Positions 8,164 to 16,332 of a stretch of DNA of 64,000 nt are shown one piece after another (position 1 is the first letter of the stretch; every line of letters begins with the position of its first letter). The DNA comes from Verrucomicrobiota bacterium (GTDB taxonomy: Bacteria; Verrucomicrobiota; Verrucomicrobiia; Verrucomicrobiales; Verrucomicrobiaceae). A program made the translations under genes and the position numbers. The notes beneath the pieces were generated by a model, which worked only from the letters and a program-made list of their open reading frames with translations, was not told the origin of the DNA and did not search any database. The stretch is taken from NCBI GenBank assembly GCA_017301975.1, contig JAFLEI010000031.1, positions 24,700-88,699 on the forward strand, read 5' to 3'.

Positions 8164-9012
8164 TCACTTCTCCTTCAGCAGGCCGCTGTCTATGAGCCAC
8201 TCCGTGAAGCGGGTGGGCCAGCGGGAGGCGGCGGTGGGTTTGGCATCGGGTTTGTAGCCGAAGCCGTGGCCGGCGTTGGCGAAGAGGTGCATTTCGGCTT
8301 TCACGCCGGCGGCCTTGTATTTGAGGTAGAGGGTGGCCATGCCTTCGGAGATGTCGGGGCGGTCGCTGTAACCGGCGGCGATGAAGAGCGGGGGCATGCC
8401 TTTTGTGGCATTGAAGAGGCCGGAAGTGCCGGCGTAGATGAGGCCCTGGAAGTCGGGGCGGCTGGACTGCTGCTCGACGGGGTCGGCGGATTCCTTGTGG
8501 CCGGGGTCGTTGGTCATGGCGGCAAAGGCGGCGAGTTCGCCCCCGGCGGAGAAGCCGAGGATGCCGATGCGGTCCGGCTGGATGTGCCACTCGGCGGCGC
8601 GGGCGCGCACGGTGCGGATGGCGCGGCGGGCGTCTGCCATGGCGTGGTCCTGGATGGTGTAGGTGCTGCCGGGCTCGCGGGCGAGTCGGTATTTCAGCAC
8701 GAAAGCGGCGATGCCGTGATCGCGGAACCATTCGGCCAGGGCGTAGCCTTCATGACCGAGGCAGAGCTTGGAGTGGCCGCCGCCGGGGCAGATGATGACG
8801 GCGGTGCCGGTGGATTTGTCTGCGGCGGGAACGTACGGGGTGATCGTGGGCTTGTGGACGTTGCAGACGTTGCTGCCTTCGATTTTCTCGGGCTCGGCGG
8901 CGCGTGCTTCCGAGCCAGGGGCTCCCTGAGGCCACAGGGGAAGGGCGGCGGGGGTGTCAGCGGCGCTGAGGGCGAGGGGTAGAAAGAGGCTGGCGAGGAG
9001 GGGGCGGTGCAT
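8164..9012 (-). CDS. Secreted alpha/beta hydrolase, acetyl-esterase/lipase type
   Basis: A 282-residue protein starting at the ATG at 9012 (MHRPLLASLFLPLALSAAD, a clear signal peptide); upstream codons in frame add only 15 residues before it. The fold markers are the oxyanion segment IICPGGGHSKL, the nucleophile elbow GILGFSAGGELA (Ser), and the C-terminal catalytic His in FANAGHGFGY, with an acidic residue expected near GYSDRPD. This matches the BD-FAE/acetylxylan-esterase-like group of bacterial polysaccharide deacetylating or feruloyl esterases. Given the many sulfatases and sialidases further along, removal of acyl groups from polysaccharides is a reasonable role, but the substrate is unknown. 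Confidence 0.75.
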   Translation of the reverse strand: MHRPLLASLFLPLALSAADTPAALPLWPQGAPGSEARAAEPEKIEGSNVCNVHKPTITPYVPAADKSTGTAVIICPGGGHSKLCLGHEGYALAEWFRDHGIAAFVLKYRLAREPGSTYTIQDHAMADARRAIRTVRARAAEWHIQPDRIGILGFSAGGELAAFAAMTNDPGHKESADPVEQQSSRPDFQGLIYAGTSGLFNATKGMPPLFIAAGYSDRPDISEGMATLYLKYKAAGVKAEMHLFANAGHGFGYKPDAKPTAASRWPTRFTEWLIDSGLLKEK

Positions 9013-9064
9013 GGGCGGAATGTAACGCTGAGAAAACCGAAGTTTACTGGAAATCATCGCATGA

Positions 9065-9092
9065 TTGACAAATCAAAGACTCCCGCTAGTTT
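9065..9092 (+). promoter_or_regulatory. Probable sigma-70 promoter of rpmH-rnpA
   Basis: A perfect -35 box TTGACA (9065-9070) is followed, after 16 bp, by TAGTTT (9087-9092), a weak match to TATAAT. It lies about 80 bp before the rpmH start, in the only sizeable gap upstream of the cluster. A C-rich/G-rich short hairpin (CCCC-N-GGGG) follows in the leader. Confidence 0.5.
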
Positions 9093-9169
9093 CGCGCCCC
9101 CTTTTCAAGGGGAGGCCGTGATTTGTCCGGTCTGAGCTCCCACTTTCCCTTTCACCACCCCACACGCCC

Positions 9170-9358
9170 ATGCCAAAGACATTCAGGACCTACCAGCCTT
9201 CCAAGCGCACGCGCAAGCAGCAGTTTGGTTTCCGCGCCCGCACAGCGACAGCCAATGGTCGCGACATCCTGCGCCGCCGCCGCCGTGCCGGACGCAAACG
9301 TCTCCTGCCGAAGGGTGTGGAACTCCACTTCAAGCGTCACACGCAGCAGCACACCTAA
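9170..9358 (+). CDS. rpmH: 50S ribosomal protein L34
   Basis: A 62-residue, highly basic protein beginning MPKTFRTYQPSKRTRKQQFGFRARTATANGR, with the L34 core in which 'GF..R..T..GR.I...RR..GR..L' is preserved (LRRRRRAGRKRLL). It is longer than the usual 44-50 residues because of a C-terminal tail (PKGVELHFKRHTQQHT). It opens the conserved rpmH-rnpA-yidD-yidC-khpB cluster. Confidence 0.93.
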   Translation: MPKTFRTYQPSKRTRKQQFGFRARTATANGRDILRRRRRAGRKRLLPKGVELHFKRHTQQHT

Positions 9359-9382
9359 TTCTGCTGCGGCGCGCTCCTCATC

Positions 9383-9757
9383 ATGCGCCTTCCCTCAAAC
9401 CTGCGGATGAAGCTCGCGTGCGATTTCGCACGGGTGAAAACGCAGGGCAGCAGTCAGGCCGGAAAATTTCTGGTGCTGGGTGTTTTGCGTGCGGAAGCGC
9501 TGGAGGAGTTCCAGTTTGGCCTCATCACCGGGGGCAAGCTGGGCAATGCCGTGGTAAGAAACCGCATCCGCCGGCTGCTGCGCGAGATCGTGCGTGCCCA
9601 CCGGGCGGAGATCGCCCCGGGCTGGCAGATGGTGATCATCGCGCGCTGGCGTGCCCCCAAGGCCACGCTGGCCGAACTGGAGAATGACTGGCTGCGGCTG
9701 GCGCGGCGCATGAATGTGCTCAGCCAGAAGCTACCTGCCCCACCGCCCGCCCCATGA
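9383..9757 (+). CDS. rnpA: Ribonuclease P protein component
   Basis: A 124-residue basic protein that assists the RNase P RNA in trimming tRNA 5' ends. The signature is GNAVVRNRIRRLLREIVR, matching the conserved RNR motif of bacterial RnpA (KxxGxAVxRNxxKR), preceded by FARVKTQG and FGLITGGKLG. It follows rpmH by 24 bp and its stop overlaps the yidD start codon (ATGA), as usual in this cluster. Confidence 0.93.
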   Translation: MRLPSNLRMKLACDFARVKTQGSSQAGKFLVLGVLRAEALEEFQFGLITGGKLGNAVVRNRIRRLLREIVRAHRAEIAPGWQMVIIARWRAPKATLAELENDWLRLARRMNVLSQKLPAPPPAP

Positions 9758-9990
9758 AATGGCTCATCCGAATTTTCATCCGCGGCTATCAGGTGTTCAT
9801 TTCTCCCGTCATTCATGCCATTGGCGGTCCCGGCTCCGGATGCCGCTACACTCCGACCTGCTCGCGCTATTTTCTCGAAGCTGTGGAAACCCACGGCGTG
9901 CTGCGAGGCTGCTGGCTGGGGCTTTGCCGCATCGGCCGCTGCCACCCCTGGGGCGGACATGGGCATGATCCGGTGCCGGACAAGAAATGA
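9754..9990 (+). CDS. yidD: Membrane protein insertion efficiency factor YidD
   Basis: A 78-residue protein with the YidD fingerprint: an amphipathic N-terminus MKWLIRIFIRGYQVFISP, then CRYTPTCSRYFLEAVETHGVLRG, and RIGRCHPWGGHGHDPVP at the end. It is membrane-associated and aids YidC-dependent insertion. The start overlaps the rnpA stop by 4 bp. An intergenic repeat begins directly after the stop codon. Confidence 0.95.
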   Translation: MKWLIRIFIRGYQVFISPVIHAIGGPGSGCRYTPTCSRYFLEAVETHGVLRGCWLGLCRIGRCHPWGGHGHDPVPDKK

Positions 9991-10017
9991 TGAAGGACGA
10001 AATCCGAATGACGAATT
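9991..10017. repeat. Intergenic copy of the ATTCGTCATTC-type repeat
   Basis: Immediately after the yidD stop, the + strand reads GGACGAAATCCGAATGACGA followed by ATT; on the minus strand this is the TTCGTCATTC-type sequence also found in the signal-peptide coding region of five sulfatase genes in this window. No gene covers it here. Confidence 0.5.
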
Positions 10018-10188
10018 TTGCCAGACAATGTAGTCGCGCACACCGGGGTCACTCGCCAATGATGGGCTGCGCTTCTTGGTCGGCTGTCCCCTCAGCCGGC
10101 ACGCGTCATTCCCTGTGGGCCTCATTTCCGGCCTGACGCTGGAGCCTTACCTTTTTAAAAACCCTCTCTTACCCCAAGCTAAAATTTC

Positions 10189-12003
10189 ATGGACCGCAAA
10201 AGTTGGATCATCGTGACGCTCTGCGTCGTCCTCATGGGAGTGAACTGGCACTACATGCAGGAAAACCAGAAGCTGGCGCAGGCCGAAGCGGCGCGCAAAA
10301 AGCAGGAGGAAATCGCCAAACAGCCACCGGCAGCGTCTCCAGCAGCAGCAGCTGCAGCGGCGGCTCCAGCCACCTCTGCCACGCCCGGCGCTCCCGCTGC
10401 GCCTGCGGCTGCCGAAGTGCCGGAAGAGAAGCACGCTCTGAAAGCAGGCACGGTGACGTTTGAACTGACCTCCAAGGGCGGCGGCATCTCACGGGCTGCA
10501 CTGGCGGGCACGGATCAGGTGACGCTGAACAAGAACGGACTGGAGCCCATCGGCGCTCTGCGGCGCGAAGCCGCCGGACTGGATGCGACGGCCTATAAGC
10601 TGACCGCCAAGAGCGACAAGAGCGTCACGTTTGAAGGCACGACCATCGACGGGATCGCCGTGACGAAGACGTACAGCCTGACCGAGGGCGAGGGCAGCGA
10701 CGAGCATCTGATTGATCTCAAGATCACCCTCAAAAACACGGGCGCCGCCCAGCATCGCTCCGAGGATTACTTCCTTTACGCCGGGGCCGCGACCGCCTTG
10801 AAGCATGATGAAGCGCGCTATGACGGCTTCTTTTGGAACAACGCCGGAGATGCGGACTACCACCTCTCCAAATACTACGGGAAGGGCTTCTTCAGCGAAG
10901 CGCCGACGGAATACCGGCACTCCTACAACGCGCTGCGCTACACCGGCGTGATGACCCGCTTTTACACCCAGATCATCACCCGCATCGCGGAAAAGGATGC
11001 GCCGGCCAAGTTCTGGTCCGGACGCCGCAAGCTCGCGCAGCCGATTGATGCCGCGAGCGCAGGCAAGGCGGACATCGAAGACTTCACGTATGAAGCGGCC
11101 ATGGGACTGCCGGTGGTGGATCTCGCGCCGGGGGCCTCGGTCACAGAAAGCTATCAGATCTACCTTGGTCCGAAGGAATATGACCGCCTCAGCCGCATCG
11201 GCCACCAGCGCAGCTTCGCGATGTTTTACGGCTACTTCAGGTACGTGAGCATCGCGCTTTCCAAGGTCATGCGCTGGATGCACGACCTGAGCGGAAGCTG
11301 GGGCCTGGCGGTGATTTTGCTGACGATTTTCGTGCGTCTCTGCCTCTGGCCGATTCATGCGAAATCCACGATGACGATGAAGCGCATGGGGCTGCTGGGT
11401 CCGCTGATGAAGGAGCTGCAGGTGAAGTACAAGGACAATCCGCAGCAGCAGCAGCTGGAGACGATGAAGCTTTACAAGGATTACGGCGTGAATCCGCTGG
11501 GCGGGTGCCTGCCGTTGTTCCTGCAGTTCCCGATTTTCATCGGCCTCTACAGCGTGCTGGAAGTGGCGGCTGAGCTTCGCGGCCAGTCCTTCTGGTGGGT
11601 GCGGGATCTTGCCGCGGCGGACACGCAGGGAGTGTTCATGGGTTTCAACATCAATCCGCTGCCGATCATCATGGGCCTGACGATGGTGGCGCAGATGAAG
11701 CTCACCCCGCAGCCAGCGACGGTGGACAAGACGCAGCAGCGCATCTTCATGCTGATGCCGCTGTTCTTCCTGTGGATCAGCTATGACTTTGCCGCCGCCC
11801 TGGCGCTGTACTGGTCCACGCAGAACATTTTCAGCGTCTTCCAGACGCGGATCATGAAACTTTACATGCCGGAGCCCAAGCTGGAAAAGGTGGCACAAAA
11901 GCCCGCCTCCCAGTCCGCCCCGGCCCAAAATCCCTTTTACAACTCCGGAGCCCCGGCGAAAGACAAGAAGAAAGGCCCGAAACCGCCACGTCTGGGAGGC
12001 TAG
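10189..12003 (+). CDS. yidC: Membrane protein insertase YidC
   Basis: A 604-residue inner-membrane insertase/chaperone acting alone or with SecYEG. It starts MDRKSWIIVTLCVVLMGVNW, an N-terminal anchor. A low-complexity Ala/Pro linker (about residues 45-85) follows, then a periplasmic beta-sandwich domain (about 90-340). The conserved 60KD_IMP core with five membrane segments spans about 360-570 (GSWGLAVILLTIFVRL; NPLGGCLPLFLQFPIFIGLY). The C-terminus is Lys/Pro-rich (KDKKKGPKPPRLGG) and would contact ribosomes. The 200-bp gap after yidD contains the short repeat described above. No clear ribosome-binding site is visible. Confidence 0.95.
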   Translation: MDRKSWIIVTLCVVLMGVNWHYMQENQKLAQAEAARKKQEEIAKQPPAASPAAAAAAAAPATSATPGAPAAPAAAEVPEEKHALKAGTVTFELTSKGGGISRAALAGTDQVTLNKNGLEPIGALRREAAGLDATAYKLTAKSDKSVTFEGTTIDGIAVTKTYSLTEGEGSDEHLIDLKITLKNTGAAQHRSEDYFLYAGAATALKHDEARYDGFFWNNAGDADYHLSKYYGKGFFSEAPTEYRHSYNALRYTGVMTRFYTQIITRIAEKDAPAKFWSGRRKLAQPIDAASAGKADIEDFTYEAAMGLPVVDLAPGASVTESYQIYLGPKEYDRLSRIGHQRSFAMFYGYFRYVSIALSKVMRWMHDLSGSWGLAVILLTIFVRLCLWPIHAKSTMTMKRMGLLGPLMKELQVKYKDNPQQQQLETMKLYKDYGVNPLGGCLPLFLQFPIFIGLYSVLEVAAELRGQSFWWVRDLAAADTQGVFMGFNINPLPIIMGLTMVAQMKLTPQPATVDKTQQRIFMLMPLFFLWISYDFAAALALYWSTQNIFSVFQTRIMKLYMPEPKLEKVAQKPASQSAPAQNPFYNSGAPAKDKKKGPKPPRLGG

Positions 12004-12009
12004 AGATCC

Positions 12010-12465
12010 ATGACACCCCTCGAACACGCACGCCAAATTCTCGACACGATGCTCGGCTATCTGGGCTTCGTGGTCCAGATCGAGGAGGACAACGGGCCGG
12101 ACGGGCCGACGCTGCAGGTGCTCACGGATGATTCGGATGGGCTGATCGGCCGGCGGGGGGAGACCCTGGAAGACATCCAGTATCTGGTGAACCGCGTGCT
12201 GCAGCGCCACCTCAAGGACGCCCCGCGCGTCCGCGTGGATGTGGAGTTCTACCGTTCCATGCGTGAGGACAAGATGGTGGCGCGTGCCAAGGAACTGGGC
12301 GACCGCGTGCGTGCGACCGGCCAGAGCGCGGACCTGCCGCCGATGAACAGCTACTACCGGCGTCTGATTCACAACGTCTTCGTCAACGACCCTGAAGTCA
12401 TGAGCGTGAGCCAGGAGGGCAACGCCCGCTTCAAGCGCATCGTGCTCAAACGCCGGTCCAGCTAG
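12010..12465 (+). CDS. khpB: KH-R3H RNA-binding protein (Jag/KhpB type)
   Basis: A 151-residue RNA-binding protein with a KH domain (GLIGRRGETLEDIQYLVNRVL, the GxxG loop being GRRG) followed by an R3H domain (LPPMNSYYRRLIHN, with the Arg-x3-His). It lacks the N-terminal Jag_N domain of Firmicutes homologues, so it is the short form. It lies 6 bp after yidC, the usual place for jag. In other bacteria KhpB binds many transcripts and affects cell elongation. Confidence 0.9.
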   Translation: MTPLEHARQILDTMLGYLGFVVQIEEDNGPDGPTLQVLTDDSDGLIGRRGETLEDIQYLVNRVLQRHLKDAPRVRVDVEFYRSMREDKMVARAKELGDRVRATGQSADLPPMNSYYRRLIHNVFVNDPEVMSVSQEGNARFKRIVLKRRSS

Positions 12466-12602
12466 GCCCCACGCCCTCTGCGAACAGAGGAAAAACAGCT
12501 TCGTTCTTTACTCGCGGCGTGGTTTTGAGTTATTTCTCTTAACCCGCGCAAAATGCCGCGCGTCCAGCAAACCCGCCTTCTCTTATCAAACCCCGTATTC
12601 CC

Positions 12603-14294
12603 ATGAAATTGAGCCGTTACCAGTCTGTCGTCATTGCCCTTGCCAGCAGCGCCGGATTTTTGCACGCCGACGTCGTGACCCTCAAAGATGGCAAAAAGCT
12701 GGAAGGCAACATTCTCTCCGAGACGCCCACGTCGATCCGGATGAAGTACCACCTGACGCCGAAGATCATGGATGAGAAGGACATTCCGCGGAGCGAGATC
12801 GCGGAAGGGGGCATTCTCAAGCAGAAACCGGAGGAGGTGGAGATCATCGAAATCCGCAAGGACTTCCCCACGCCGGACCTGATGTCGGCAGAGAAGTATG
12901 AGGCGCTCATTCAGGACCGGCTGCGTCCTTTCGTGAACCGCTACCCCGGCACGAAGGAAGCGGCGGAAGTCGAGAAAATGATCGCCACCGCCCAGGAGGA
13001 GAAGGAAAAGGTCGTGGCGGGCGGAGCCAAGCTGGAAGGCAAATGGCTCACGCGGGAAGAGGCCAAGGCGGAAGCTCTGAACATCAAGGCGTTCTCGATC
13101 CGTTCCGCCATGCTGGACAAGATCGCGGCCAAGGACATCTCCGGCGCGCTGAAAGAATTCGACAAACTGAAGGATCCTGCCAGCGGCAACCAGGCCTCTG
13201 TTTATTATCCCAAGGCTGTGGCGGAAATTCTGGCCGTGCTGACCACCTACGACAAGCAAATCGCGCAGATGATTCAGGACCAGCCAGCGCTGCAGAAGAT
13301 GCGTGATGACAGCATCACCAAGCTCATCGAGCCCGATCTGACGCGGGTGAAGGACGCCATCAAGAAGGAAAAAGACAATTGGAGGACCACCTTTGAGCAG
13401 GAGCGCAAGACCAGCCGGTGGTTCACTCCCTACAAGTACGATCTGGAAAGCCTGAAGACGCTGTCCAAGACCATCGCCGAGGAAAAGGATCAGCTGAATG
13501 AGCTGGACCTGGCCGTCATCACCAAAGTCAACGAGGCCATCGCCCGGATGATCCGTGCGGATGCGAAGGCCGGCAAGGACAAGGATGAACTCGCCAAGAT
13601 GGGCGAGGCCATCATGGAAGGTGAAACCATTGCGGGAGGCGCTGACGCCAAGAGCAAAGAATTCTACCGCTCTGTCTTCACGAACTACCGTGCACGCCAT
13701 GCCTACTTTGCCCAGCAGGTGAGCATGCCGCAGGGACAGACGCAGCCTGCGGCCGTCGGTGCCGCTGGCGGCTCCTCGGCGATCGCTGGCTCGGCCGACC
13801 CTGGCATGGACCCTAAAGTGGCTGCCGCCTTGGCCGCCGCTGCCGGTGCCCCTGCCGGTGCACCCGGTGCTGCTCCTGCGCCGGGGGCCATGCCTGCGCA
13901 GCCGGGTGCCGTGCCTCCTGGCGGCCAACCACAGCAGCCGGGCTATCCTCAGCAGGGTCAGCAGCCTGGTTACGGCCAGCCGCAGCAGCAGGGTTATCCT
14001 CAGCAGGGTCAGCAGCCTGGTTACGGCCAACCACAGCAGCCGGGCTATCCTCAGCAGGGTCAGCAGCCTGGTTACGGCCAGCCGCAGCAGCAGGGTTATC
14101 CTCAGCAAGGTCAGCAGCAGGGCTATCCCCAGCAGGGTCAGCAGCCCGGCTATGCCCAGCCTCAGGCAGCGGCACCCATGGCTCCTGCTGAAGAAGAAGG
14201 CATGAGCATGACGACCATGATCCTCATCGGCGTCGGCGTGGTCGCGCTGGTGCTCCTGCTCACGCTCCTCGGGGGCAAGAAGAAGAAAAAGTAA
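12603..14294 (+). CDS. PTPDL-like exported membrane-anchored protein with Gln/Pro/Gly/Tyr repeats
   Basis: A 563-residue protein. A signal peptide (MKLSRYQSVVIALASSAGFLHA) leads into a small beta domain (VVTLKDGKKLEGNILSET). The motif RKDFPTPDL follows (residues ~86-94), which gives the name of a verrucomicrobial protein family. A long helical, Lys/Glu-rich middle part comes next. Residues ~440-520 are a tandem array of 17-residue units (GYGQPQQQGYPQQGQQP, about four). At the C-terminus are one membrane segment (MILIGVGVVALVLLLTLLGG) and a KKKKK tail. The topology is thus exported body with a C-terminal anchor. The function is unknown; the Gln/Pro/Tyr repeats suggest a flexible, possibly self-associating linker. 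Confidence 0.75.
   Translation: MKLSRYQSVVIALASSAGFLHADVVTLKDGKKLEGNILSETPTSIRMKYHLTPKIMDEKDIPRSEIAEGGILKQKPEEVEIIEIRKDFPTPDLMSAEKYEALIQDRLRPFVNRYPGTKEAAEVEKMIATAQEEKEKVVAGGAKLEGKWLTREEAKAEALNIKAFSIRSAMLDKIAAKDISGALKEFDKLKDPASGNQASVYYPKAVAEILAVLTTYDKQIAQMIQDQPALQKMRDDSITKLIEPDLTRVKDAIKKEKDNWRTTFEQERKTSRWFTPYKYDLESLKTLSKTIAEEKDQLNELDLAVITKVNEAIARMIRADAKAGKDKDELAKMGEAIMEGETIAGGADAKSKEFYRSVFTNYRARHAYFAQQVSMPQGQTQPAAVGAAGGSSAIAGSADPGMDPKVAAALAAAAGAPAGAPGAAPAPGAMPAQPGAVPPGGQPQQPGYPQQGQQPGYGQPQQQGYPQQGQQPGYGQPQQPGYPQQGQQPGYGQPQQQGYPQQGQQQGYPQQGQQPGYAQPQAAAPMAPAEEEGMSMTTMILIGVGVVALVLLLTLLGGKKKKK
13921..14163 (+). repeat. 51-bp in-frame tandem repeat inside the PTPDL-like gene
   Basis: About four copies of a 51-bp unit (17 codons, GYGQPQQ.GYPQQGQQP) plus partial units, alternating CAGCAGCAG and CAGCAGCCG at one position. 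The units are nearly identical at DNA level, which points to recent expansion or homogenisation. Confidence 0.85.
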
Positions 14295-14420
14295 AAGCTC
14301 TGTTGCTGCAGGTTTGAATGATCCAGCCCTGGGTTCCGGGAACCCAGGGTTTGGGAATCATGTTTCACCGGCATGAGGATCCAGCGCTGCACCCGGAGCG
14401 TCGGTTCCCATCTCAGAGCC

Positions 14421-14472
14421 ATCGCGCTGGAGAAGGCTGCAAGGACGGCGTACCTTTTTGGATTGCCTGGGG
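14421..14472. repeat. 52-bp intergenic repeat, copy A
   Basis: It matches 16241-16292 at 45 of 52 bases, sharing the core AGAAG-CTGCAAGGACGGCG. Each copy lies in the gap after a plus-strand gene (PTPDL-like here, nadC there). Confidence 0.75.
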
Positions 14473-14491
14473 GGTGCAGGCCCGGAAAGCG

Positions 14492-14514
14492 GGACGCGCA
14501 CAAGGCGTCCCTAC
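14492..14514. repeat. REP-like hairpin GGACGC/GCGTCC with adjacent CTAC
   Basis: GGACGC (14492-14497), a 7-nt loop and GCGTCC (14505-14510) are directly followed by CTAC (14511-14514), i.e. GTAG before the hairpin on the minus strand. This is the same architecture as the hairpins at 20208-20317. Confidence 0.45.
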
Positions 14515-14794
14515 CAGCTCTGGGGCAGCGCGGCAGGAAGGGCCATTTCGGAAATCAGTTTCACAAAAGGCGTGCTGGCGAGTGGCGTCGTGCGGGAGAG
14601 GTGGCGGTTTGCACACGGAATGGGATGCGTTACCCAGGCCCGGCAATCCTAAGCTGAATGATACAGCTCTTTCGGGGCTGGGTGAAGCGGGCCGTTGTGC
14701 AAAGAGCACGCAGCGCTGTTTTCAAAGGGAACTCGGTATGACCCTCTTCTTGGGAGGCGTCTGAAAGGATTGCTGCCGCTCTAGATATGGGCAT

Positions 14795-14828
14795 AAAAAA
14801 GGGAGAGCTTTGCAGCCCTCCCTTTTTT
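14795..14828. terminator. Strong bidirectional intrinsic terminator downstream of rplS
   Basis: AAAAAAGGGAG (14795-14805) pairs perfectly with CTCCCTTTTTT (14818-14828). The stem continues, after one mismatch, with GCT/AGC around the loop TTGC. The A- and T-runs flank the GC core, so it works in both orientations. It lies 25 bp after the rplS stop. Confidence 0.85.
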
Positions 14829-14852
14829 GGAAACACACACACTGTCGGAAGA

Positions 14853-15212
14853 TCAGCTTTCGCTCTGGGCCAGTTCCTTCACGGACATGGCTTCCTTGCC
14901 CTGGCGCTGGCGGAGGTAGTGCAGGCGGGCGCGACGCACGCGGCCGTTCTTGGTCACTTCCACCTTGGCCACCTTGGGGCTGTGCACGGGGAACACACGC
15001 TCCACGCCTTCGCCATAGGAAATTTTGCGGACGGTGAAAGCCTCGTTGATGCCGTAGCCTTTGCGGGCGATGACGATGCCGGCGAAAATCTGGATACGCT
15101 CTTTGTCACCTTCCACGACTCGGGTGTGGACCTTGACGCTGTCACCCACGGTGAAAGCGGTGACTTCCTTTTTCAGCTGCTCTTGATTGATCTTTTCGAT
15201 GATGTTGCTCAT
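14853..15212 (-). CDS. rplS: 50S ribosomal protein L19
   Basis: A 119-residue L19 at the 30S-50S interface, with the conserved features FTVGDSVKVHTRVVEG, IQIFAGIVIARKGYG, FTVRKISYGEGVERVFPVHSP and a basic C-terminal half (RVRRARLHYLRQRQGKEA). A rare clear ribosome-binding site, AGGAG, stands 6 nt before the ATG. It is transcribed alone, not with trmD/rimM, and ends at the strong terminator just downstream. Confidence 0.95.
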   Translation of the reverse strand: MSNIIEKINQEQLKKEVTAFTVGDSVKVHTRVVEGDKERIQIFAGIVIARKGYGINEAFTVRKISYGEGVERVFPVHSPKVAKVEVTKNGRVRRARLHYLRQRQGKEAMSVKELAQSES

Positions 15213-15360
15213 GACACGCTCCTATGGCCACGCTACGCAAGGCCGTGAATCAGTCAGGCCGGGGGCGAGGGGCGGGGAAGATGGAGAGTTCTGAGAATTT
15301 GGCAACCTGTTTTTCCCCGTACTGGAATCCTGCCCGCTCCGGCCTATCCTCCGGGCACCC

Positions 15361-16197
15361 ATGGAACCCTCTGTTTTAGCTCTGATCCGCGCCGCCATTG
15401 CCGAAGATGTCGGCACGGGAGACGTCACCTCTCTCTATTTCACTCCAGCCGATTCACGCTCCCGGGCGGAGATCGTTGCTCGGGAGCCCGGCATTGTTTC
15501 CGGGGCTGAAATCGCCGTGACCGTCTTCAAGGAAATCGATCCGACGCTGGAGGTGGAGGTCTGCATTCCGGATGGCAGTCCTTTTGTGCGCGGCAGCGTC
15601 CTCATGAAGGCTGCGGGCAGCACGCGCTCGCTGCTCACGGCGGAGCGCACGGCATTGAACTTCCTGCAGCGTCTCTGCGGTGTGGCCGCGCAAACGCAGC
15701 GCTATGTGGGAGCGGTGAAGCCCCACCCGGTGCAGGTTTGGGACACGCGCAAGACGACACCCGGCTGGCGTTTGATCGAAAAAGCCGCCGTGAAGCACGG
15801 TGGCGGCACCAATCACCGCATGGGCCTCTACGACCATGCCATGGTCAAGGACAACCACCTTGCCGCGAACAGCGACCTGGCCTCCCTTCAGGCTGCCATC
15901 CACAAACTGCGTGCGGAGCGCCCGGGTGTGCGCGTGCAGCTCGAAGCTGACACGCTGGATCAGGTGGCCGGCTTTCTGACGCTGGAAGGTGTGGACATGC
16001 TGCTGCTGGACAACATGGGGCCCGAAAAACTGCGCGAGGCCGTGGAACTGGTGAACGGCAGGCTTTGGCTGGAGGCTAGCGGCGGGATCACGATTGAGAC
16101 GATCAAGGATGTTGCGGCCACGGGTGTGAACGCGATTTCTGTGGGTGCGCTGACGCATTCCAGCCGTGCGCTGGATCTGGGGTTGGATTTGTATTGA
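15361..16197 (+). CDS. nadC: Nicotinate-nucleotide pyrophosphorylase (carboxylating)
   Basis: A 278-residue quinolinate phosphoribosyltransferase that makes nicotinate mononucleotide, CO2 and PPi from quinolinate and PRPP in NAD synthesis. The family landmarks are all present: EDVGTGDVTSLY, ERTALNFLQRLCGVAA, the active-site stretch DTRKTTPGWRLIEKAAVKHGG, NHRMGLYDHAMVKDNH, VQLEADTL, LLLDNMGP and LEASGGI. The length is typical. It is divergent from rplS across a 148-bp gap. nadA and nadB are not in the window. Confidence 0.95.
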   Translation: MEPSVLALIRAAIAEDVGTGDVTSLYFTPADSRSRAEIVAREPGIVSGAEIAVTVFKEIDPTLEVEVCIPDGSPFVRGSVLMKAAGSTRSLLTAERTALNFLQRLCGVAAQTQRYVGAVKPHPVQVWDTRKTTPGWRLIEKAAVKHGGGTNHRMGLYDHAMVKDNHLAANSDLASLQAAIHKLRAERPGVRVQLEADTLDQVAGFLTLEGVDMLLLDNMGPEKLREAVELVNGRLWLEASGGITIETIKDVAATGVNAISVGALTHSSRALDLGLDLY

Positions 16198-16240
16198 ACG
16201 GCGAGCTTCGCTGGAGGCCGGCGTGGACGCGTTGTCTGGC

Positions 16241-16292
16241 ATCTCGCTGGAGAAGACTGCAAGGACGGCGAATCTTTTGGGATGGCCTGCGG
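16241..16292. repeat. 52-bp intergenic repeat, copy B
   Basis: This is the second copy of the repeat at 14421-14472 (45/52 identical), 43 bp after the nadC stop. It lies in the gap between nadC and the convergent gene ending at 16333. Confidence 0.75.
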
Positions 16293-16332
16293 AATCCATT
16301 TCGTGGTCCACAACGTCATGCGCGATTTCCCC

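Larger units (their letters stand above)
14295..14794. other. 500-bp intergenic region with several hairpins and repeats
   Basis: No coding sequence is convincing here. A perfect 11-bp inverted repeat with a 1-nt centre (14327-14349, CCCTGGGTTCC/GGAACCCAGGG) follows the PTPDL-like gene and is followed by TTT; it may terminate it. A 52-bp repeat (14421-14472) is shared with 16241-16292, and a REP-like hairpin lies at 14492-14514. The rest (14520-14790) shows nothing recognisable; a small RNA cannot be excluded. Confidence 0.5.

Noticed and set aside
10489..12372. 627-codon antisense frame across yidC-khpB
   Set aside because: It spans two well-identified genes and shows no family pattern; GC-bias shadow.
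12475..12492. Hairpin CCTCTG-CGAA-CAGAGG after khpB as a terminator
   Set aside because: On the plus strand it is followed by A residues, not T residues, so it is not a typical intrinsic terminator for khpB.
12462..14108. Antisense frame with a Leu/Arg repeat (LLRLAVTRLLTLLRIA type)
   Set aside because: It is the reverse reading of the Gln/Pro/Gly/Tyr repeat of the PTPDL-like gene.
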